A stretch of DNA of 5,807 nt, taken from NCBI GenBank assembly GCA_964245345.1, contig CAXTMS010000215.1, positions 1 to 5,807 of the forward strand. Reading direction: 5' to 3'. The notes under the pieces are model-generated. The model ran no database searches, was not told where the DNA came from, and was given only the letters and a program-made list of their open reading frames with translations. The DNA is from Lichenicola sp964245345 (GTDB taxonomy: Bacteria; Pseudomonadota; Alphaproteobacteria; Acetobacterales; Acetobacteraceae). This document shows positions 1 to 4,827 of this stretch, in pieces. How positions within the stretch are numbered: position 1 is the first letter of the stretch; the number at the start of each line of letters is the position of its first letter. A program made the position numbers and the translations under genes.

Positions 1-1134
1 GCCAGGGTCGGGGTGGAGGTCGGCGCGCTCGACGTTGAGGTGGGCGATGCGGCGGCGGTGGTTGCGCGTCACCTCGTAACGCGGCCGCACCACGTGGCGG
101 CCGGCGCGCAGCTCGACCTGCGCCGGCCAGTGCAACCCGGGCAGGTGGGCGGACACGTCCACGGCAACGCTGGCATAGGGTGGAACGGCGAAGGGGAGCG
201 GCACCGGGGCTTCGGCACCCATGCGGTCGAGGCTCACGGCGCCCGCCGGGATCGCGGCCGCGTGGCTGTTCTGCAGCCAAAGCACCACCGTCTCGTCCGG
301 GCGCGGCGCCGGAAGGTTGGCATAGCGGTCGGAGGGCCAGGCATTGGCGTCGTGGGTGACGGACAAGCTGTTGCCGCCCCCGCCGTCGCCGTTGTCGAAC
401 GTGTCGAGCGCGTACTTGACCACGTCGTGGCCGGACACGTTGATCGCGTGCACGAACAGCTGGCCGCGGAACGGGGGCAGGTCGAAGCGCTGTTGTACCA
501 CGCGGCTGTCGATGGTGATGCCGCCGGCGCCGGCGGACAGCGTTTCCTCCCAGGTCGCGAGCGGATAACCGTTCCCGTCGAACAGCCGCAGCCACAGCCT
601 GACCGCCCGGGCGCCGTAGGAGGCCCAGTAGTTCGCGGTCACCAGCCGGGTGGACAGACCGTCCGCCTCGCGGAAGAAGGCGTAGTTGGTGGCGAAGTTG
701 AGCCGGTCGAGATAGGCGCGCCGGGAGGTCAGCATCTCCGGGGGCAGCCGGGCGTCGTCCAGCGTCGCCACCTGCAGGCCGCGCGGCAGGAGGTGGCCGA
801 TCCGGGCCAGCACGCGCTCGGCATCGAACGCGGTCACCAGAAGCGTCGACGCGTCGCAGGAGGGCAGCGCGGTGAGCGGCAGCGCCTCGATCCCCAGCAT
901 CGGGCGGCCGACCAGGGACACGTCCTGGACGAAGCACGCCACCGGACGGGGAAGGTCGGGATGCAGCGCGAACAGCATGGCGGCGGCGCCGTCGGGGTCG
1001 AACACCGCGAGCCGGCCCTGTCGGCGCAGCCGGTCGCCCAGGGCGGACAGCGCCTCGGCGGCAAGCGGGTGCGCCAGCGCCTTGTACAGCACGTTGCCGC
1101 CCTGGCGCGCGTCGTAGGTGTGGATGTCGAGCAT
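1..1134 (-). CDS. Unrecognised protein downstream of the ELM1-family gene (3' end beyond window)
   Basis: I translated this by hand. The frame is open for all 378 codons from ATG at 1134-1132 to the left edge, so the C-terminus is missing. Third positions are almost all G or C, as in the neighbouring genes. Residues 1-130 look like an alpha/beta domain: MLDIHTYDARQGGN at the start, then strands such as LAVFDPDG (42-49), CFVQDVSLVG (67-76) and TLLVTAFDAERV (97-108). A linker follows with LNFATNYAFFREADGLSTR (145-163). The rest (about 164-378) is rich in aromatic residues and beta-like stretches: VTANYWASYGARAVRLW, GQLFVHAINVSGHDVVKYAL (224-243), THDANAWPSDRYANLPAP and RPRYEV. I see no signal peptide or membrane segment, so it is probably cytoplasmic. 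A GGAG lies 11 bases before the ATG. It begins 20 bases after the ELM1-family stop on the same strand, so the two are probably co-transcribed. I cannot name a family or activity. A beta-sandwich accessory or binding domain at the C-terminus is inference only. Confidence 0.85.
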   Translation of the reverse strand, partial: MLDIHTYDARQGGNVLYKALAHPLAAEALSALGDRLRRQGRLAVFDPDGAAAMLFALHPDLPRPVACFVQDVSLVGRPMLGIEALPLTALPSCDASTLLVTAFDAERVLARIGHLLPRGLQVATLDDARLPPEMLTSRRAYLDRLNFATNYAFFREADGLSTRLVTANYWASYGARAVRLWLRLFDGNGYPLATWEETLSAGAGGITIDSRVVQQRFDLPPFRGQLFVHAINVSGHDVVKYALDTFDNGDGGGGNSLSVTHDANAWPSDRYANLPAPRPDETVVLWLQNSHAAAIPAGAVSLDRMGAEAPVPLPFAVPPYASVAVDVSAHLPGLHWPAQVELRAGRHVVRPRYEVTRNHRRRIAHLNVERADLHPDPG

Positions 1135-1154
1135 TCCGCGTCGGGCTCCGGGCG

Positions 1155-2156
1155 CTACGGGTGTGAGGGGTCCGGCAGGCCGAGCCGGCGGCACAGCTCG
1201 GCCGCGACGGGTCCGGTGTCGTCCAGGGGGGTCGACGGGCCGTGCCGCAGGGTTTCGTCGAAGATGCGGACGCGGCCGGCGTCGATCAGGCCGTCGAGGA
1301 ACAGCCCGATCCGGCGTGAGCGGCCAGGCAGCGGCACCACCGCGACCGGAACCGCGGTTGCGGCCGCTTCGGACACCATGGACACGCTGTCGGCGGTGAC
1401 AACGATGCTGTCGGCGCAGGCGAGCAGGCCGAGATACGGGTTCTCGCCGGTGGTGTCCCACACGAAGGCGCCGAGCGGGGACAGCCTGCGCTCCAGCACC
1501 GTCCGCACCGCAGTTCCGGTGCGTCGCGACGGCGTGACGGCGAGGCCGACCCGGTCGGTGCGGTGCAGAACGGCGAGGCCGTGCGCGAGCGCCTCCGCTT
1601 CCGCGACCCCGAGCCGGAAGCGGCCGTTGGAGCCGCCCACCAGCACCGCCACCAGGGGACGCGGCAGGTGGGCGAAGCGGGGCGTCCAGCGCAGGCGGGC
1701 CTCGGCCAGCACGGCGGGGGTGACGCGGTGCAGGGCGGTGCGCGACAGCAGGACGTTGCGGCCGTCGATCTCGTCGTGATGGTTGGCCACCACCAGGTCG
1801 AAGCGGTCGAGGGGCAGGCGCGGGTTCTGGATCTGCACCACCCGCCGGCCTCGTCGGCGCAAGGCCGCCCCGACCGCGGCGCCGGTGCCGCCAACGGTCA
1901 GCACCAGCCCATCCGGAAGGCCTGCCAGCCCGCCCACGGCGACGAGCGGAGCTGGCCAGGTTCGGGCGGGGATCCAGCGCCAGGGCCGCAACGGCGCGAG
2001 GAGGCGTGGTTCGGCGGCAGCGATGCCGGCGCGCTCGGCCAAGCCGATCGCCTGGGCCTGAAGCCCGGCGTAGCCCTCGCACAGGATGATCCCCGGCGTG
2101 GACGCGTGCTGCGCCGCCGCAACGGGCTCCCTGTGCCGCACCATCTCGTCCTGCAT
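1155..2156 (-). CDS. Mitochondrial fission ELM1 (DUF1022) family protein
   Basis: This is a complete 333-residue protein ending in TAG at 1157-1155. It resembles the Mito_fiss_Elm1 family, named after plant ELM1, which recruits a dynamin-related protein to mitochondria. The bacterial members have no settled function and are thought to have a GT-B glycosyltransferase-like fold. Family-like blocks occur in the expected order: an N-terminal LCEGYAGLQAQAIGLAE (25-41), GRRVVQIQNPRLPLDRFDLV (103-122), the NVLLSRTALHRVTP segment (134-147), VLVGGSNGRFRLG (171-183), LAVTPSRRTG (205-214), and FVWDTTGENPYLGLLACADS (231-250) running into IVVTADSVSMVSEA (251-264). The length is normal and there is no signal peptide or membrane segment. 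The start is uncertain: ATG at 2156 has no clear ribosome site, while ATG at 2144 has AGGA four bases upstream. The first recognisable family motif begins near residue 25, so both starts fit. It leads a probable two-gene operon with the unrecognised gene ending at the left edge and is divergent from the helicase. I am confident of the family, not of the activity. Confidence 0.92.
   Translation of the reverse strand: MQDEMVRHREPVAAAQHASTPGIILCEGYAGLQAQAIGLAERAGIAAAEPRLLAPLRPWRWIPARTWPAPLVAVGGLAGLPDGLVLTVGGTGAAVGAALRRRGRRVVQIQNPRLPLDRFDLVVANHHDEIDGRNVLLSRTALHRVTPAVLAEARLRWTPRFAHLPRPLVAVLVGGSNGRFRLGVAEAEALAHGLAVLHRTDRVGLAVTPSRRTGTAVRTVLERRLSPLGAFVWDTTGENPYLGLLACADSIVVTADSVSMVSEAAATAVPVAVVPLPGRSRRIGLFLDGLIDAGRVRIFDETLRHGPSTPLDDTGPVAAELCRRLGLPDPSHP
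2142..2153 (-). promoter_or_regulatory. Alternative start with AGGA ribosome-binding site for the ELM1-family gene
   Basis: On the minus strand the sequence GCAGGACGAG lies directly before an in-frame ATG at 2144-2142, giving AGGA with a 4-base spacer. The upstream ATG at 2156 has only a CAAGCGGGCC context. Starting at 2144 would remove four residues (MQDE) and leave every family motif intact. Confidence 0.35.
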
Positions 2157-2162
2157 GGCCCG

Positions 2163-2191
2163 CTTGTGCGAGCCCGCCTTGCCGGCGTCAA
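2163..2191 (-). promoter_or_regulatory. Candidate weak promoter for the ELM1-family operon
   Basis: On the minus strand TTGACG (2191-2186, five of six matches to the -35 consensus) is followed after 17 bases by CACAAG (2168-2163, three of six matches to the -10). Transcription would begin near 2156. The message would then be leaderless if ATG 2156 is used, or have a leader of roughly a dozen bases if ATG 2144 is used. The -10 is poor, so this is a guess from spacing and position. Confidence 0.22.
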
Positions 2192-2194
2192 TCG

Positions 2195-2252
2195 GGCAGC
2201 CGGCCCGACGCCTTGACAGCGATGGCCGGGCGCCGTCCAAACCCCGGCTGCC
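2195..2252. repeat. Perfect 9-bp inverted repeat bracketing the helicase promoter
   Basis: GGCAGCCGG at 2195-2203 is exactly complementary to CCGGCTGCC at 2244-2252, with 40 bases between. The -35 and -10 candidates of the rightward promoter both lie inside. A shorter perfect inverted repeat, GGCGTC (2184-2189) and GACGCC (2207-2212), overlaps the leftward -35. The arms could be operator half-sites or the stem of a structure, but GC-rich sequence produces such repeats by chance. Confidence 0.3.
2213..2241 (+). promoter_or_regulatory. Candidate sigma-70-type promoter for the DEAD-box helicase
   Basis: TTGACA at 2213-2218 is a perfect -35 hexamer within CCTTGACA, which suits alphaproteobacterial housekeeping promoters. 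After exactly 17 bases comes TCCAAA (2236-2241), which matches the -10 consensus at three of six positions and is one of the few AT-leaning stretches here. Transcription would start near 2248, giving a leader of about 48 bases before the helicase ATG. Confidence 0.4.
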
Positions 2253-2295
2253 GCGCCGACGCCGCAATCCCCTGCCCGCGGATGAACCCAGCGCC

Positions 2296-3432
2296 ATGAG
2301 CGACTTTCCTTCCCTCGGCCTGGCCGAGCCGCTGCTGGCCGCGCTGCGCGGCGCCGGGCACAGGGTGCCCACCCCGATCCAGGCGCAGGCGATCCCGGCG
2401 ATCCTGGACGGGCGGGACGTACAGGGCATCGCGCAAACCGGCACCGGCAAGACCGCGGCCTTCGTGCTGCCGATCCTGCACCGTCTGCTGCAGGACGGGG
2501 GACGTGCGGAGCCGAACAGCGGCCGGGCGCTGGTGCTGGCGCCGACGCGGGAGCTGGCGGGGCAGATCGGCGAGATGGTGCGCACCCTCGGGCGGCAAAC
2601 TCGGCTGCGCACGGCGGTGGTGGTGGGAGGCGTGCCGAAGGCGAAGCAGGCCAAGGCGCTGGCTGGCGGGGTCGACGTGGTGGTGGCGACGCCGGGACGA
2701 TTGCTCGACCACCTGGCCGGCGGCGGGCTGCGGCTCGACCACACCACAGTGCTGGTGCTGGACGAGGCGGACCAGATGCTGGATCTCGGCTTCAGCGACG
2801 AAGTCGGCCGGATCGCCTCCCTGCTGCCGCGGCAACGGCAAACCCTGCTGTTCTCCGCCACCATGCCGGCGGCGATCGCGGCGCTGGGGCGACGGCTGCT
2901 GCGCGACCCGGTGCAGGTGTCGGCGGGGCCGGTGGCGACGCCGGCGCCGCGGATCGACCAGCGGGTGGTGTTCCTCGACGCCGGGCAGAAGCGCCCGCTG
3001 CTGATCGAGCTGCTGCGCCGCGGACGCATGGGGCGCACGCTGGTGTTCACGCGCACCCGGCAGGGAGCGGACGCGCTGGTCGCGGCGCTGGACGGCGCCG
3101 GGCTGCGTGCCGGCGTCATCCACGGCGACAAGAGCCAGGGGCAGCGCGACCGCACCCTGGCGGAGTTCCGGGCGGGGGCATTCCCGGTGCTGGTGGCGAC
3201 CGACGTGGCGGCGCGCGGGCTCGACATCGACGGCCTGACCCACGTGGTCAACTTCGAGCTGCCGGAGGTGGCGGAAGCCTACGTGCACCGGGTCGGACGC
3301 ACCGCGCGGGCCGGCGGCCGCGGCATCGCCATCACCTTCTGCGCGCCGGCCGAGCGGGCGTCGCTGCGGGCGATCGAGACGCTGCTGGGCGCGCGCCTGA
3401 GGGTATACGAGGGCAGCCGGGCGGCAGGCTGA
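2296..3432 (+). CDS. DEAD-box ATP-dependent RNA helicase, RhlE-like
   Basis: This is a complete 378-residue DEAD-box protein that uses ATP to unwind short RNA duplexes, as in ribosome assembly and mRNA turnover in the cytoplasm. All core motifs are intact. The Q motif has F4 and PTPIQ (25-29). Motif I is AQTGTGKT (46-53), Ia PTRELA (83-88), Ib ATPGR (131-135), II DEAD (156-159) and III SAT (187-189). The second RecA domain has LVFTRT (249-254), ARGLD (306-310) and HRVGRTAR (331-338). The protein ends about 40 residues after motif VI, so it is a bare helicase core without the basic tail found on many RhlE proteins. I chose ATG 2296 because the Q-motif phenylalanine follows at residue 4. An upstream in-frame ATG at 2086 would add 70 residues of non-family sequence and overlap the divergent gene. 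The ribosome site is weak. It is transcribed alone, divergently from the ELM1-family gene. The exact subfamily (RhlE, or a DbpA or SrmB relative) is not certain. Confidence 0.97.
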   Translation: MSDFPSLGLAEPLLAALRGAGHRVPTPIQAQAIPAILDGRDVQGIAQTGTGKTAAFVLPILHRLLQDGGRAEPNSGRALVLAPTRELAGQIGEMVRTLGRQTRLRTAVVVGGVPKAKQAKALAGGVDVVVATPGRLLDHLAGGGLRLDHTTVLVLDEADQMLDLGFSDEVGRIASLLPRQRQTLLFSATMPAAIAALGRRLLRDPVQVSAGPVATPAPRIDQRVVFLDAGQKRPLLIELLRRGRMGRTLVFTRTRQGADALVAALDGAGLRAGVIHGDKSQGQRDRTLAEFRAGAFPVLVATDVAARGLDIDGLTHVVNFELPEVAEAYVHRVGRTARAGGRGIAITFCAPAERASLRAIETLLGARLRVYEGSRAAG

Positions 3433-3456
3433 GCGCCAGCCGGATGCCTGAAAGGA

Positions 3457-3486
3457 CTGCCGCTAGACCGGCAGGCTCGGCCGGTC
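3457..3486 (+). terminator. Two overlapping hairpins after the helicase, possible terminator
   Basis: CTGCCG (3457-3462) pairs with CGGCAG (3469-3474) around a 6-base loop. GACCGGC (3466-3472) pairs perfectly with GCCGGTC (3480-3486) around a 7-base loop. They share bases and cannot form together. They begin 24 bases after the helicase stop, where a terminator would be expected. There is no T-run, only GTGTGGTCGTGG, so intrinsic termination is weakly supported. Confidence 0.25.
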
Positions 3487-3500
3487 GTGTGGTCGTGGCA

Positions 3501-3600
3501 NNNNNNNNNNNNNNNNNNNNNNNNNNNNNNNNNNNNNNNNNNNNNNNNNNNNNNNNNNNNNNNNNNNNNNNNNNNNNNNNNNNNNNNNNNNNNNNNNNNN
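3501..3600. other. Assembly gap of exactly 100 Ns
   Basis: Positions 3501-3600 are all N. A round 100 is the usual placeholder for a gap of unknown size, so the true distance between the helicase and the glycosyltransferase block is unknown and genes may be missing here. The order and orientation of the two sides depend on scaffolding. Confidence 0.98.
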
Positions 3601-3657
3601 CGGCACGAAGGGCGACATCTCCTGGAACGAGACCGGCGTCCCGGGCGAGGCGTCCGA
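3601..3657 (-). other. Coding-like stretch after the glycosyltransferase stop, cut by the gap
   Basis: On the minus strand, in the same frame as the glycosyltransferase and right after its TGA, 19 codons run open to the gap and read SDASPGTPVSFQEMSPFVP. Every one ends in G or C, whereas the other two frames do not show this. The only standard start codon in this frame is ATG at 3618-3616, which has AGGAG directly abutting it with no spacer, a poor arrangement for initiation. It may be the start of a next gene in the cluster, or the true tail of the glycosyltransferase if the stop is a sequence error beside the gap. A TTG at 3661-3659 overlapping the stop as TTGA is another possible start, but its frame has poorer codon use. 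Confidence 0.3.
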
Positions 3658-4827
3658 TCAAGGCGCGGTGGCCGGGTCCAGCGGTGCGGGTTCCGCAGGC
3701 CGGAGAAGCGGACGCGGGGCCTCGTCGCGCCGCACCACCTGCTGCCTGATGTCGTGCAGCAGGCGGGCAGCCTCGCCGGACCAGGCGAGGCGGGGGTCGC
3801 CGGCGGCGTCCGGCAGCGGCGGCGGGTCGGCGAGCAGCGTCTCGATCGCGCGGCGCAGCTCGCCCGGGTCGGCACCGCACAGGATCGCGCCGGCCTGGCC
3901 ACGGAACTGCTCGACCAGGCCGCCGACGCGGGTGGCCACCACCCAGCGCCGGGCCGCGATCGCGGCTGCGGCCACGCCGCTCTGGCTGGCCTCGCGGTAG
4001 GGCAGGATCACCGCGTCGGCCCAGGCGATCAGGGCCGCGATCTCGTGTTCCGGCACCCAGCGGTTCTCCACCGACACGCCAGGGGTCGCAGCCAGGCGGG
4101 ACAGCTCGGCATTGGGCGGCCCCTGCCCCACCACGCGCACCGCGAGCGCGTGCTCCAGGCCGGGCGCGGCCAGCGCGTCGGCCAGCAGGTCGAGGCCCTT
4201 GTAGGGCAGCAGGCGGCCGAAGCAGAGCAGGCGCAGCCGGCCGCCATGGAACAACGGCGGCGGCGGCGGCGGGCCGAACACGAAGGGGGGCAGGCTCGCC
4301 ATCAGCAGCGCGCGCCCGGCCACCAGGCCCTGCTGCACCAGCCGGTCGGCGACGTGGCGGGACAGCGCCACCAGCCCGTCGGCGCGGGCGATGAGGCGGC
4401 GCTGCAGAAGCGTCTGCGCCGGCGAGCCGTCGCCCGGATGGCGGTCGGCGTCGTGCACCACCACCAGGAACGGGATGCCGAGCCGGCGCAGCGTCGCCGC
4501 CATCTCCAGGTCGAGCGGGCCCGGCATGGCGCAGATCGCCACGTCCGGCCGCAGGATGGCGACGCGGCGCTCCAGCGCGCGCCGTCGCAGCGGCGCGCCG
4601 AGCAGGCGGACGAGAAAGCCGAGCAGGTTGCGATAGGTCGGCACCAGAAGCGTTTCTTCCGGCGCGGGATGCCGGCTCAGGATCTCGGCGCCGGTGGACA
4701 AGGACAGCATCGCCCGGCAGTCCGGCAGCGCGTCCAGCCCCGCCGCCATCTCGATCGCCACGCGCGGCCCGGCACCGCGGCGGCCCCATTGCCAGACCAG
4801 GATCCTGACCGTTGCGCCGGAACTCAC
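3658..4827 (-). CDS. GT4-type glycosyltransferase, GT-B fold
   Basis: This is a complete 389-residue enzyme predicted to transfer a sugar from an activated nucleotide donor, probably in surface polysaccharide (EPS or LPS) assembly at the cytoplasmic face of the membrane. The N-terminal domain starts RILVWQWGRRGAGPRVAIEM (8-27), with a glycine-rich acceptor loop, and contains VVVHDADRHPGDG (122-134). A proline run (186-191) leads to the C-terminal donor-binding domain. That domain has LLCFGRLLPYKGLDLLADAL (200-219) with the phosphate-binding Lys210, then VVGQGP (232-237), and AVILPYREASQSGVAAAAI (272-290) followed by VVATRVGGLVEQF (296-308). The LPYREASQSG form of the donor motif is common in GT4 enzymes. 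I chose GTG at 4827-4825 because it overlaps the upstream gene's TGA as GTGA and places the first beta-strand at residue 8. The frame stays open far upstream, but that part lies antiphase over the other glycosyltransferase. The sugar, the acceptor and the last residues are not determinable. Confidence 0.93.
   Translation of the reverse strand: MSSGATVRILVWQWGRRGAGPRVAIEMAAGLDALPDCRAMLSLSTGAEILSRHPAPEETLLVPTYRNLLGFLVRLLGAPLRRRALERRVAILRPDVAICAMPGPLDLEMAATLRRLGIPFLVVVHDADRHPGDGSPAQTLLQRRLIARADGLVALSRHVADRLVQQGLVAGRALLMASLPPFVFGPPPPPPLFHGGRLRLLCFGRLLPYKGLDLLADALAAPGLEHALAVRVVGQGPPNAELSRLAATPGVSVENRWVPEHEIAALIAWADAVILPYREASQSGVAAAAIAARRWVVATRVGGLVEQFRGQAGAILCGADPGELRRAIETLLADPPPLPDAAGDPRLAWSGEAARLLHDIRQQVVRRDEAPRPLLRPAEPAPLDPATAP
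4255..4272. repeat. Six tandem CGG triplets encoding a polyproline run
   Basis: CGG is repeated six times on the plus strand. Read on the minus strand this gives six consecutive prolines (residues 186-191) in the linker between the two Rossmann domains of the glycosyltransferase. Short triplet repeats can change length between strains, and runs of proline generally need elongation factor P for efficient translation. Confidence 0.85.
4824..4827 (-). promoter_or_regulatory. GTGA stop/start overlap coupling the two glycosyltransferase genes
   Basis: On the minus strand GTG (4827-4825) starts the downstream glycosyltransferase and TGA (4826-4824) stops the upstream one. A four-base overlap of this kind usually means termination-reinitiation coupling and co-transcription. 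No strong separate ribosome site is visible; the nearest purine-rich element is GGGGCGG inside the upstream gene. Confidence 0.8.

Noticed and set aside
13..1779. A 588-codon open frame on the plus strand
   Set aside because: It lies in codon register opposite the real minus-strand gene at 1-1134 and continues over the ELM1-family gene. Its protein is compositionally odd (rich in Arg, Gly, Gln, His and Val), with no recognisable domain. It is an antisense shadow typical of high GC.
2086..2295. A 70-residue N-terminal extension of the helicase from ATG 2086
   Set aside because: It would overlap the divergent ELM1-family gene and the candidate promoter at 2213-2241, and the added residues do not look like a helicase extension. 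The Q motif fits a start at 2296.
2157..3251. Extension of the ELM1-family frame upstream to give a 698-residue protein
   Set aside because: The extra part is antisense to the DEAD-box helicase, whose every motif is intact, and reads as low-complexity Arg/Ser/Pro. The family motifs begin only after 2156.
2188..3288. A 366-codon minus-strand frame opposite the helicase
   Set aside because: It is rich in His, Gln and Arg, with no domain. It is a shadow of the helicase's strongly biased codon use.
3433..3500. Search for a small gene or RNA between the helicase and the gap
   Set aside because: I saw only the overlapping hairpins. No frame has both a start and coding-like codon use, and there is no tRNA-like fold.
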